Shown here in pieces: positions 56,637 to 64,000 of a stretch of DNA of 64,000 bases (position 1 is its first letter; the number at the start of each line of letters is the position of its first letter). The DNA is from Erwinia sp. E602 (GTDB lineage: Bacteria; Pseudomonadota; Gammaproteobacteria; Enterobacterales; Enterobacteriaceae): assembly GCF_018141005.1 (NCBI RefSeq), contig NZ_CP046582.1, positions 1,488,001 to 1,552,000 of the forward strand, written 5' to 3'. Under the pieces are notes generated by a model. The model saw only the letters and a program-made list of their open reading frames with translations. It was not told the DNA's origin and did no database searches. Position numbers and translations under genes: made by a program.

Positions 56637-59516
56637 TTACTTAATCTTCCCGTTAAGGCTCACCAGCACGATAAAGGCCGGTTCTGCGCTGGCAGGCAGC
56701 GCAATCGTGCTGCCCGGCTGGCTGGTCTCGCCGGTCAGCACGTTTTGATAGCGGCGCTGCGCCAGTTGCGGCGGCAAAGTGAGTGTTTCTGATGCCTGCC
56801 GGGTAACCGCAACGGCTGTTTCATCGCCTGCCGCCTGTTGATCTCCGTTTGCGTTTTCTGCACTGTCCCAGCGCTTATCGCCCGCCCCGGCCCAGTTCAG
56901 GTCGTCTTTATCCGCCCAGCTGGTGTCACCGGCGCCGGCCCAGCTAAGCTCATCTGTATCCGCCCAGCTGGTATCGCCAGCGCCGGGCCGCGCCGCATCG
57001 TCTGCATCAGCGCAACGGGTATCGCCGGCTTCAGCCCGGTAGATATCGTCCAGCCTCAGCCGCGGCACAATCACCACTAGCCGGATTTCGCCCTCGCTGC
57101 GGGCAAAGGCCAGCCAGCGATCTGCCGCTGGCCCGTCGACGGTCAGCGGCAGGTAGTCGCCCTGGCGGAACAGGGCGGGGTGAGCATTGCGCAGCGCCAG
57201 CAGCGTAGCCACCACATGCTGTTTCAGCTCGCCGTTCAGCAAGGCGGCCGGGATGGCGTCGGGCTGGTTGTCTGCCGCATGCTGTTTCAGCTGGCCGTTC
57301 AGCGGGTCAGCCGGAATAGCGTCGGGCTGGTTGTCTGCCGTATGTTGTTTCAGCTGACCGTTCAGCAAAGCGGCCGAAATTGAATCCGGCTTCTGGCCGG
57401 CTTCCAGCTGCCGTCGCAGCCGGTTGAAGTCCGGATCGCGGCGGTTGTCCGGGTCGACCAGGCTGAAGTTCAGCCCTTCGCTGCCCTGGTAGATATCCGG
57501 CACGCCCGGCGCGGTCAGTTTGATCGCCGTCTGCGTCAGGCCGTTCAGCAGCCCGGCGCGGATAAACGGCTGCAGCGTGGCGTGAAAGTCCTGCAGAAAT
57601 GCCCGGTTAGCCGGGTTGAGCAACTGCCGCGCGTAGCCGAGCACCGCCTGTTCATAGGCGTCGTTGGTCTCCGCCCAGTCGGTGCGTAGCTTGGCTTCGC
57701 GCATCGCTTTTTCAACGAAGGCGGTGAAGCGCTCCTCCAGCGCCTGCAGCCCGTCGGCATCTTCAGGCTGCAGTTCCGCTGGCCAGACCCCGGCCAGCGC
57801 CTGGTACAGCATCCACTCGCCAGCCGGGCGCGGCGCCGGGCCATCGGCCAGCTGTTGCACCGCATTGTGGTTCAGCTGCTGCCAGCGCGTCACCGCCGCC
57901 GCCCAACTTTCCGGGGCTTCACTCAGCGTGTACAGGCGGGCGCGGGCGTCTTCGCCGCGTTTGGTATCGTGGGTCGAGGTGCTGGTGATGCCGTCCGGCT
58001 GCTGCTGCAGACGTTCACGCATCGCCTGATGAAACTGCCGCGGATCGAAACGGCGCGGCAGCGGTTCGGCTCCCACTTCGTTCAGCGCCAGGTTCATGCT
58101 GTGGCGGAAGAACAGCGTGTCCTCCACCGATTTCGCCATCAGCGGGCCGCTGAGCTGCTGGAAGCGGGTGCGGAAGCTGTCCGCCCGTTCGGCACGGGTG
58201 GCCGCTTCGCCGCGCAGCAGCCGCACGATAAAGCCGAGCGCGTGCGGGTCGGCGGCGTGTGCGCCGTGACTGACCTGTTCCACCACGCCCGCCAGCAGCG
58301 CCTGGTCAGCCTGCGGCAGCCCGGCAGCGGTGCCGTAGGTGCGGTAGACCGGGAAGGCCAGCAGCAGCTCGCGCAGCGCGTGGCGGATCGCGTCATCGTC
58401 CGGCGCTTCCCCTTCCGCCGCGGCGATTTCCACGGCCAGGCTGAGCAGCGTGGCGAACTCGCCGGCAAAGTTGCGATCGACCATCAGCGCGCGCGCCGCC
58501 CGCAGCTCCTGCTCCATCTTCAGCGGCTGGCCGACGTGCTGCTGATAGGCGGCGCGCAGCGCGTCAATGCGCTGACCGTCGACCAGCACGTCGGCCAGCG
58601 CCTCAATAAACTCGTAGCCGGTGGTGCCGGAGACCGGCCAGTCCGCCGGTAGCCGCTCGCCTGCGCTGAGGATCTTCTCAACCGTGATGTAGCAAGCATC
58701 TCCGGCGGCCGCGCGCAGCTGTTCCAGATAGCCTTTGGGATCGGCCAGCCCGTCAACGTGATCGACCCGCAGGCCGTCCACCGCGCCGCTGTGCACCAGC
58801 TCCAGGATCAGCCGGTGGCTGTCGGCAAATACCGCAGGATCCTCCACCCGCACCCCGGCCAGCCCGGTGATCTCGAAGAAGCGGCGGTAGGAGAGTTCAC
58901 CGGGGGCGTCGCGCCACGACATCAGCCGCCACGGCTGGCGATCGTGCAACGCGGCGATCTGCGTCTTATCGGTCAGCGCCAGCACCGCCGCCTCCTGCCC
59001 CTGCCAGCTGGCCGGGGTTAACGGATAAAAACTGTCAAAATAAGCCAGCGCCGGGCGGCCGCTGTGCGGATCGGCTTTGACGCTGATGTCGCCCTGTTCC
59101 AGCACCGTGGCAAAATCGTCGCCGAGAAACGGCAGCGTCAGGCGCTGCGTCCAGTCGATATCGAAGTAGCCGGCGTAGCGGCTGGCTGCGCCGTGTTCGA
59201 TCACGTCGCGCCACCAGGCGTTCTCCAGCGAGGCGGCCATATGGTTGGGGACGATATCCAGAATCAGCCCCAGGCCGGCCTGCTTCAGCGCCTTAACCAG
59301 GCGATCGAAGCCTTCACGACCGCCGATGGCCGGGTCGATTTCGTTGGCGTCGGTGACGTCGTAGCCGTGGGTGGAGTCGGTGGTCGCGGTGAAGACTGGT
59401 GAGGCGTAGAGGTGGCTGGCGCCCAGCCGTTTAATATAGGGCACCAGGCCCGCCGCGCGGTCAAAGGTCATGCCGTTGCGGAACTGGATGCGGTAAGTGG
59501 CTGTAGGAATGGTCAT
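56637..59516 (-). CDS. treY: Maltooligosyltrehalose synthase TreY
   Basis: This 959-aa GH13 enzyme converts the reducing-end alpha-1,4 bond of maltodextrin to an alpha,alpha-1,1 bond. The N-terminal TYRIQFRNGMTFDRA and GYDVTD segments are typical. The nucleophile is D252 in LRVDHVDG and the acid E280 in VEKIL. The protein is longer than I would expect for the family because of two in-frame tandem repeats. One has a 21-residue period (about 715-766, LNGQLKQHxADNQPDAIPA). The other has a 16-residue period (about 824-885, GAGDTSWADxDDLxWA). Its ATG overlaps the treZ stop by four bases. Confidence 0.92.
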   Translation of the reverse strand: MTIPTATYRIQFRNGMTFDRAAGLVPYIKRLGASHLYASPVFTATTDSTHGYDVTDANEIDPAIGGREGFDRLVKALKQAGLGLILDIVPNHMAASLENAWWRDVIEHGAASRYAGYFDIDWTQRLTLPFLGDDFATVLEQGDISVKADPHSGRPALAYFDSFYPLTPASWQGQEAAVLALTDKTQIAALHDRQPWRLMSWRDAPGELSYRRFFEITGLAGVRVEDPAVFADSHRLILELVHSGAVDGLRVDHVDGLADPKGYLEQLRAAAGDACYITVEKILSAGERLPADWPVSGTTGYEFIEALADVLVDGQRIDALRAAYQQHVGQPLKMEQELRAARALMVDRNFAGEFATLLSLAVEIAAAEGEAPDDDAIRHALRELLLAFPVYRTYGTAAGLPQADQALLAGVVEQVSHGAHAADPHALGFIVRLLRGEAATRAERADSFRTRFQQLSGPLMAKSVEDTLFFRHSMNLALNEVGAEPLPRRFDPRQFHQAMRERLQQQPDGITSTSTHDTKRGEDARARLYTLSEAPESWAAAVTRWQQLNHNAVQQLADGPAPRPAGEWMLYQALAGVWPAELQPEDADGLQALEERFTAFVEKAMREAKLRTDWAETNDAYEQAVLGYARQLLNPANRAFLQDFHATLQPFIRAGLLNGLTQTAIKLTAPGVPDIYQGSEGLNFSLVDPDNRRDPDFNRLRRQLEAGQKPDSISAALLNGQLKQHTADNQPDAIPADPLNGQLKQHAADNQPDAIPAALLNGELKQHVVATLLALRNAHPALFRQGDYLPLTVDGPAADRWLAFARSEGEIRLVVIVPRLRLDDIYRAEAGDTRCADADDAARPGAGDTSWADTDELSWAGAGDTSWADKDDLNWAGAGDKRWDSAENANGDQQAAGDETAVAVTRQASETLTLPPQLAQRRYQNVLTGETSQPGSTIALPASAEPAFIVLVSLNGKIK
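56860..57045. repeat. 48-bp in-frame tandem repeat within treY
   Basis: About four copies encode a 16-residue unit around GAGDTSWADxDELSWA. The outer copies have decayed (EAGDTRCADADDAARP and GAGDKRWDSAENANGD). The segment is rich in D, W, A and G and interrupts the C-terminal domain of TreY. Confidence 0.85.
57219..57371. repeat. 63-bp in-frame tandem repeat within treY
   Basis: Copies start at 57219, 57282 and 57345, an exact 63-bp spacing, and encode a 21-residue unit around LNGQLKQHxADNQPDAIPA. Only the last protein copy (LLNGELKQHVVATLLALR) runs into sequence expected of TreY, so the others are expansions. Confidence 0.9.
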
Positions 59517-61408
59517 TTTTTCTTCCCTGCTGTCAAACGCACGAGGATGCTGTTGGGCGGCAGCTCACCGCCCGGCCTGGAGCCTGCCGGCGCCGCTTCT
59601 CCAGCCTGCTGTGGCACAGCGGAACTGCCGCTGGCTTTTCCTGCCTGCTCTGGCGCAGCGGAACTGCCGCTGGCGGTTTCACCAGCGGGCCAGGCGAAGA
59701 TCGTTTTACCGGGCTGGTCGGGCAGCGGCTGCGGCTTTTTACCGATATTAAAGGCCAGCGACAGCGTGCCCTGCGGCAGCGTCCAGCTGACCGCCACCAG
59801 GCCCGCTGCGGTGGTAACCACCTTGCCAGCGTTGCCGCCAGCCTGCGCCAGCAGCGGCACGATATGCTGATGGCGCAGCTGCAGCAGCCGGCGGGTGAAG
59901 GCCAGCCAGGCGCGGCCGTCTTCACTGTCCGCCTGCTGCCAGTTCAGCTTCGAATCATCAAAGGTTTGCTGCGCGTTCGGGTCGGGAACCGCTTCGCCCG
60001 CGTAGCCGCTGTGGCCGGCAAACTCCTTCGCCCGGCCTTTGCGCACCGCCTCTGCCAGGTCGCCGTGGAAGTCGGTAAAGAACAGGAACGGCTGCGTTTC
60101 GCCGTACTCTTCGCCCATAAACAGCAGCGGGCTGTGCGGCGACAGCAGCAGCGCGGCCAGCAGCACGCGGGTACGCTCCGCTCCGGCCAGCGTTAACAGC
60201 CGTTCGCCCAGCGCGCGGTTGCCCACCTGATCGTGATTCTGAATAAAATCGACGAAGGCCAGCGGCGGCTGGCTGCGGCTGTCCACGCCGCGCGCTTCAC
60301 CGCTCTGCGGCGAGACTTCGCCCTGATAAGCGAAGCCTTCGGCCAGCGATCGCGCCAGCTGGGCTTCCGGCTCGCGGGAGAAGTCTTCGTAGTAGGCGTG
60401 GGTTTCATCGGTGGCCAGCACGTGCACGGCGTTGTGATAATCATCGTTCCATTCGGCGGTGAACAGCGGCGCGCTGCCGTCGGCGTGGCGCGGGTGCAGA
60501 TCGATGATGTTGCGGCAGTCTTCGGTGGTCAGGTGGATCGGCCGGTCGGTGATTTCCGCGCGGATGCGCCGGGCGATCTCCACGAGGATATGCGGCTGCG
60601 AGTCATCTTCGATCTGGTCGATGGCGTCGAAGCGCAGGCCGTCGAGGCGGTACTCCCGCAGCCAGTAGAGCGGGGCTTCGGCGATATAGCGGCGGGCGGC
60701 GTCAGCCTGATAGGCGATGCCTGCTCCCCAGGGGGTGTGGCGCTGTTTATCGAAGAAGTCCGGGGCCAGTAGCGGCAGGTAGTTGCCTTCCGGGCCAAAG
60801 TGGTTGAGTACGATATCCAGCAGTACCGAGATGCCGTGGCCGTGGGCGGCATCGACCAGCGCTTTTAAGTCATCCGGCGTGCCGTAGGCGCTGTGCGGGG
60901 CGTAGAGCAGGACGCCGTCGTAACCCCAGCCGCGGTTGCCGCCGAACTGCGACAGCGGCAGGAGTTCGATGGCGGTGATGCCGAGGTCGGCCAGGTGTGG
61001 CAGTTTTTCGATGGCGGCGCGGAAGGTGCCTTCAGGGGTGAAGGTGCCGATGTGCAGTTCGTAGGTGACAATCTCCTGCCACGGGCGGCCACGCCAGTCA
61101 GAGTGTTTCCAGTTGTAACCGTGTGGGTCGGTTACCACGGAGGGGCCGTTGACGTCGTGCTTTTGTGCGCGGGAGGCCGGGTCCGGGACGGTTGTGCCGT
61201 CGGGTAGCAGGTAGCGGTATTCCGCACCGGGGGAGACGCCGCTGACCTGCAGTTCGAACCAGCCGTCGGCGGCCGGGTTCATGTCGCTGTTTTCGCCGTT
61301 GAGTTGCAGGGTGATGTGGTCGTGGCCGGGAGCCCAGAGGCGGAACCAGACGGTGTCTGGGGCGAGGGTTTCGGCGCCCCAGCTGGTGGATACGGTTGCA
61401 GATTCCAT
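59513..61408 (-). CDS. treZ: Malto-oligosyltrehalose trehalohydrolase TreZ
   Basis: This 631-aa GH13 enzyme releases trehalose from the TreY product. An N-terminal CBM48-like domain (about 1-100) precedes the barrel. The nucleophile is D261 in LDGLRFDAIDQ, the acid E296 in LTTEDCRN, and the third acid the aspartate of NHDQVGNRALG. The C-terminal tail has an extra Ser/Ala/Gly/Gln-rich stretch with a 13-residue repeat (about 583-603). It is the first gene of the treZ-treY-glgX set, with a GAGG site 7 bases before the ATG. Confidence 0.92.
   Translation of the reverse strand: MESATVSTSWGAETLAPDTVWFRLWAPGHDHITLQLNGENSDMNPAADGWFELQVSGVSPGAEYRYLLPDGTTVPDPASRAQKHDVNGPSVVTDPHGYNWKHSDWRGRPWQEIVTYELHIGTFTPEGTFRAAIEKLPHLADLGITAIELLPLSQFGGNRGWGYDGVLLYAPHSAYGTPDDLKALVDAAHGHGISVLLDIVLNHFGPEGNYLPLLAPDFFDKQRHTPWGAGIAYQADAARRYIAEAPLYWLREYRLDGLRFDAIDQIEDDSQPHILVEIARRIRAEITDRPIHLTTEDCRNIIDLHPRHADGSAPLFTAEWNDDYHNAVHVLATDETHAYYEDFSREPEAQLARSLAEGFAYQGEVSPQSGEARGVDSRSQPPLAFVDFIQNHDQVGNRALGERLLTLAGAERTRVLLAALLLSPHSPLLFMGEEYGETQPFLFFTDFHGDLAEAVRKGRAKEFAGHSGYAGEAVPDPNAQQTFDDSKLNWQQADSEDGRAWLAFTRRLLQLRHQHIVPLLAQAGGNAGKVVTTAAGLVAVSWTLPQGTLSLAFNIGKKPQPLPDQPGKTIFAWPAGETASGSSAAPEQAGKASGSSAVPQQAGEAAPAGSRPGGELPPNSILVRLTAGKKK
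59600..59685. repeat. 39-bp in-frame repeat within treZ
   Basis: CAGCGGAACTGCCGCTGG recurs at 59617 and 59656. The two copies encode ASGSSAxPxQAGx near the TreZ C-terminus. Confidence 0.8.
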
Positions 61409-61504
61409 GCGGTGGCCTCGAGATTGTCTGATGTGGATATAGGTCGAAATTTAAGGATAGACGGTGAAATGTCCTGTTGGGGGCGGGGGGTGAAACGTTT
61501 CGGG

Positions 61505-61975
61505 GCCAGGGCAAGGGCTAAGGCAAGGGCAAGGGCCAGGGCTGGTCGCCTGTGGGATCGAGAGTGGCGGGCCTGTCAGCGGGCGACCCTGCGCGGGTTA
61601 CCCCGCTCCGGGCTCATCCCACTGCCCTCCCTGATGACGGGCTTTGGGGTGGGCTGGGGGAAGGGCTTGAGGCAAGGGCAAGGGCAAGGGCTAAGGCAAG
61701 GGCTGGTCGCCTGTGGGATCGAGAGTGGCGGGCCTGTCAGCGGGCGACCCTGCGCGGGTTACCCCGCTCCGGGCTCATCCCACTGCCCTCCCTGATAATC
61801 GGCTTTGGGGTGGGCTGGGGGAAGGGCTTGAGGCAAGGGCTAAGGCTAAGGCAAGGGCCAGGGCTGGTCGCCTGTGGGATCGAGAGTTTCGGGCCTGTCA
61901 GCGGGCGACCCTGCGCGGGTTACCCCGCTCCGGGCTCATCCCACTGCCCTCCCTGATAATTGGCTTCGGGATGGG
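61505..61975. repeat. 161-bp tandem repeat array upstream of treZ (about 2.8 copies)
   Basis: Cores start at 61542, 61703 and 61864 with CTGGTCGCCTGTGGGATC, an exact 161-bp spacing. Each core carries the same roughly 95-bp sequence seen after ompC (GGGCGACCCT, CGCGGGTTACCCCGC, CATCCCACTGCCCTCCCTGAT). The spacers differ from the other array. They hold GGCTTTGGGGTGGGCTGGGG and a variable hexamer tract built from GGCAAG, GGCTAA and GGCCAG. The open frames across the array are by-products of the repetition. Confidence 0.93.
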
Positions 61976-61996
61976 CTGGGGGTTAGGGCGCTGCGT

Positions 61997-62149
61997 CTAG
62001 GGTTTAAATTTAAGCGGGGAGTCCGCAGGGCTGGGCGGGGGTGTGCCTTCCATTCCCATGCCGCCGAGGGTGAAGAGGGCGAAGCGCAAGAGGCGGTTGC
62101 GGGCGTGGTTTTCTTTGGCGGCGTTGTTATGCTTGTGGGTGTTGTTCAT
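61997..62149 (-). CDS. Small hypothetical protein, 50 aa
   Basis: An ATG at 62149 opens a 50-codon frame ending at TAG at 61997-61999. The N-terminal third is polar and rich in N, H and K (MNNTHKHNNAAKENHARN). A short hydrophobic segment LLRFALFTLGGMGM follows, and the tail is proline-rich. Third codon positions are strongly biased to C, as in the real genes nearby. An AAGG lies about 10 bases before the start, a weak ribosome site. No function is recognised. It lies just beyond the 161-bp array and is divergent from apbE. Confidence 0.45.
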   Translation of the reverse strand: MNNTHKHNNAAKENHARNRLLRFALFTLGGMGMEGTPPPSPADSPLKFKP

Positions 62150-62538
62150 GGTTGGGTGCCTTGGGTGAGGGGCGATAGTTTAATTAAGCAGGAAGCGTGC
62201 CAGGGGAATGTGGCGTGCAAGCGCACGGATCGACAACTGTTGTTGGCGGTTTATGGCAGAGTGGCCGCCCTGTGATGGGGCAGGTTGCACCAGATTGGGC
62301 GATCGGGGGCGCAGGAGGGTTGTTTCTGATTGAATGGATAGGAGCATTGGGGGACACAGTGTGGCGGATTCTTGAGAGGCTGTGGTTAATTGCGCAGTGT
62401 TTCAGGTTCTGCAGCAGGGGCGTTCCGGGGCGCGTTGCCGGTTGGAACAGGTGAGTATCGGTGTTTGTCAAACTTCGGTACGAATGGTGGTGTTTTTTGC
62501 CCGTTTGGGGTGGTGCGTTTAGGGTTGATGTGGTGGTT
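62150..62538. other. Upstream region of apbE, no gene seen
   Basis: About 390 bp between the small ORF and apbE. It should contain the apbE promoter and that of the small divergent ORF; a TTTAATTAAG stretch lies at 62169-62178. Two overlapping open frames here lack start signals and family resemblance. Confidence 0.4.
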
Positions 62539-63603
62539 ATGCGTATGAGATGGATGTTAGCGGTGATGGTCGCGGTGATGGTTGCGGCGTTGAGCGGCTG
62601 TGATAGTGGTGGCGAGCAGGGGGCCGGGAAGGATGCTCAGCGAGCCTGGGTGCTGGAAGGCAAAACCATGGGTACCTTCTGGCGGGTGAGCGTGGCCGGG
62701 GTGGATGCGCAGCGGCGCGAGGCGCTGCAAAAGGCGGTGCAGCAGCAGCTTGATGCGGATGACCGCGAGCTGTCGACGTGGAAGAGCGATTCGCTGCTGT
62801 CCCGGTTTAATCAGTATCGCGGCAGCGAGCCGTGGCCGGTAAGCAATAATATGGCGGATATCGTGACCGTGGCGCTGCGTATCGGCCAGCAGACGGCGGG
62901 CGCGATGGATATTACCGTTGGGCCGCTGGTCAATCTGTGGGGCTTCGGGCCGGATAAGCAGCCGGTGAAGATCCCGGATGCGGCGCAGATTGCGGCGGCG
63001 AAGGCGCTGACCGGGCTGCAGCATCTGCAGGTGATCAACCGCGCCGGGCAGGCCTATCTGCAGAAGGATCTTCCCCAGCTGTATGTCGACCTTTCTACCG
63101 TCGGCGAGGGTTTTGCCACCGATCATCTGGCGCGGCTGATGGAGCAGGAGGGGATCAATAACTATCTGGTGTCGGTGGGCGGTGCGGTGCTGACGCGCGG
63201 GACCCCTGCTCAGGGGCGCGGCTGGCAGGTGGCGATTCAGAAGCCCACTGACCGGGAGAACGCGGTGCAGGCTGTGGTGGATCTGCAGGGGCACGGCATC
63301 AGCACCTCCGGCAGTTATCGCAACTATTATGAGCTGGACGGCAGGCGTATTTCGCACGTGATCGACCCGGCCACCGGCCAGCCGATTCAGCATAAGCTGG
63401 TGTCGGCGACGGTGATCGCCACTACCGCGCTGGAGGCGGACGGCTGGGACACCGGGCTGATGGTGCTGGGCACCGAGCGGGCGAAGGCGCTGGCGCTGCG
63501 CGAGAAGCTGGCGGTGTATCTGATCTATAAGCAGGGCGACCAGTTTGCCAGCTGGATGTCGCCACAGTTCAGCGCGTTTATTCAGCCGCCGGCGCGGCAG
63601 TGA
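62539..63603 (+). CDS. apbE: FAD:protein FMN transferase lipoprotein ApbE
   Basis: This 354-aa lipoprotein attaches FMN covalently to threonine residues of flavoproteins such as the Rnf/Nqr subunits, using FAD and Mg. A signal peptide with lipobox LSGC puts the acylated cysteine at residue 21. Conserved segments include EGKTMGTFWRV, DADDRELSTWKSDS, NLWGFGP, YVDLSTVGEGFATDHLA, GHGISTSGSYRNYY and HVIDPATGQPI. I chose the ATG at 62539, though an ATG two codons later is also possible. The 26-codon upstream extension would disrupt the signal peptide. alkB follows after 9 bp. Confidence 0.92.
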   Translation: MRMRWMLAVMVAVMVAALSGCDSGGEQGAGKDAQRAWVLEGKTMGTFWRVSVAGVDAQRREALQKAVQQQLDADDRELSTWKSDSLLSRFNQYRGSEPWPVSNNMADIVTVALRIGQQTAGAMDITVGPLVNLWGFGPDKQPVKIPDAAQIAAAKALTGLQHLQVINRAGQAYLQKDLPQLYVDLSTVGEGFATDHLARLMEQEGINNYLVSVGGAVLTRGTPAQGRGWQVAIQKPTDRENAVQAVVDLQGHGISTSGSYRNYYELDGRRISHVIDPATGQPIQHKLVSATVIATTALEADGWDTGLMVLGTERAKALALREKLAVYLIYKQGDQFASWMSPQFSAFIQPPARQ

Positions 63604-63612
63604 GGGGGAGTA

Positions 63613-64000
63613 ATGCTCGATCTGTTTGGTGACGAAGAGCCCTGGGCCGAGCCGCTGGCGGAGGGGGCGGTGGTGCTGCGCCGTCGCGCCCGCGAGCAGG
63701 CGGGGGCGATACTGGCGCAGGTGCAGCAGATTGCCGCGCGGAACCCGTTCGTGCACCGCTTTACGCCGGGCGGCCAGCGGATGTCGGCGGCGATGACCCA
63801 CTGCGGTGATTTTGGCTGGGCCTCGGAAAGCCGGGGCTATGGCTACGCTGAGCCGCGCAGCGATGCCGGGCGCTGCCCGCCGATGCCGGCACTGTTCCGC
63901 GAGCTGGCGGTAAGCTGCGCCCGGGAGGCGGGATTCAGCGGCTTTAACCCGGACTTCTGCCTGGTGAACCGCTATGAGCCGGGGGCGAAGATGGGGCTGC
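63613..64000 (+). CDS. alkB: Alpha-ketoglutarate-dependent DNA dioxygenase AlkB (truncated by window edge)
   Basis: The first 129 codons of AlkB, which removes alkyl lesions such as 1-methyladenine and 3-methylcytosine by oxidative demethylation. The N-terminus (MLDLFGDEEPW, then FTPGGQRMS-type and AMTHCGDFGW segments) follows E. coli AlkB. The window ends at NRYEPGAKMGL, immediately before the HxD iron-binding motif. The GAGGGGGAG ribosome site lies ahead of the ATG at 63613. It is probably cotranscribed with apbE. Confidence 0.93.
   Translation, partial: MLDLFGDEEPWAEPLAEGAVVLRRRAREQAGAILAQVQQIAARNPFVHRFTPGGQRMSAAMTHCGDFGWASESRGYGYAEPRSDAGRCPPMPALFRELAVSCAREAGFSGFNPDFCLVNRYEPGAKMGL

Noticed and set aside
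61304..62275. Several overlapping plus-strand frames with repeated segments such as ATLRGLPRSG and GDPARVTPLRAHPTALPD
   Set aside because: They are translations of the 161-bp repeat. Because 161 is not a multiple of 3, the same peptide appears in successive frames, which no single gene would do.
62184..62471. Two overlapping frames of 85 and 95 codons upstream of apbE
   Set aside because: No ribosome sites, biased composition and no domain resemblance; more likely untranslated upstream sequence.

Overview
The window comes from a GC-rich member of the Enterobacterales. Gene order and protein sequence over most of it follow the Escherichia coli region hxpA-yfbR-alaA-lrhA-nuoA..N-elaA ... nrdAB-ubiG-gyrA-rcsCBD-micF-ompC-apbE-alkB. 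Several accessory blocks sit inside this backbone. A phenylacetate cluster lies beside elaB, a treY/treZ/glgX trehalose cluster lies between ompC and apbE, and extra genes flank the rcs loci. This pattern suggests the Erwiniaceae (Erwinia/Pantoea-like). That placement is an inference from recognised proteins, not from a database search.

Layout. 1-4.7 kb: the tail of an unidentified gene, the sugar phosphatase hxpA, the nucleotidase yfbR, the aminotransferase alaA, a 1 kb intergenic region, and the LysR regulator lrhA. 5.4-20.4 kb: the complete 13-gene nuo operon for respiratory complex I, with nuoC and nuoD fused. 20.4-23.1 kb: elaA, opgD and elaB. 23.2-32.3 kb: a reduced phenylacetate pathway, with paaABCDEGKX on the minus strand divergent from paaZ. 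Genes for PaaF, PaaH, PaaI, PaaJ and PaaY are absent. 32.4-42.0 kb: yfaY, a 159-bp tandem repeat array, yfaE-nrdB-nrdA (class Ia ribonucleotide reductase), ubiG and gyrA. 42.1-50.7 kb: a secreted alpha/beta hydrolase, a membrane-anchored AraC-type regulator, and the Rcs phosphorelay (rcsC convergent with rcsD-rcsB). 50.7-53.9 kb: an MFS transporter just upstream of rcsD, the antisense RNA gene micF, and an OmpC-type porin. 54-61.4 kb: glgX, treY and treZ, which make trehalose from glycogen or maltodextrin. 61.4-64 kb: a second repeat array, a small 50-codon ORF, the lipoprotein apbE, and the truncated start of alkB.

Functional links. Complex I and its upstream regulator gene lrhA form the respiratory block. 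The Rcs phosphorelay, OmpR-regulated porin/MicF and OpgD form an envelope and osmotic-stress theme, which fits trehalose synthesis next door. The paa block can activate phenylacetate, epoxidise it, isomerise it and open the ring. The beta-oxidation-like lower steps must be supplied from elsewhere, or the intermediates must be diverted.

The least explained structures are the intergenic and intragenic repeats. A 159-bp hairpin-forming unit is present three times plus a fragment between yfaY and yfaE. A roughly 95-bp core is arranged in two independent tandem arrays (127-bp and 161-bp periods) that bracket the trehalose cluster in the same orientation. In-frame 63-, 48- and 39-bp repeats expand TreY and TreZ. 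No rRNA, tRNA, CRISPR array, prophage or recognisable IS element was seen.
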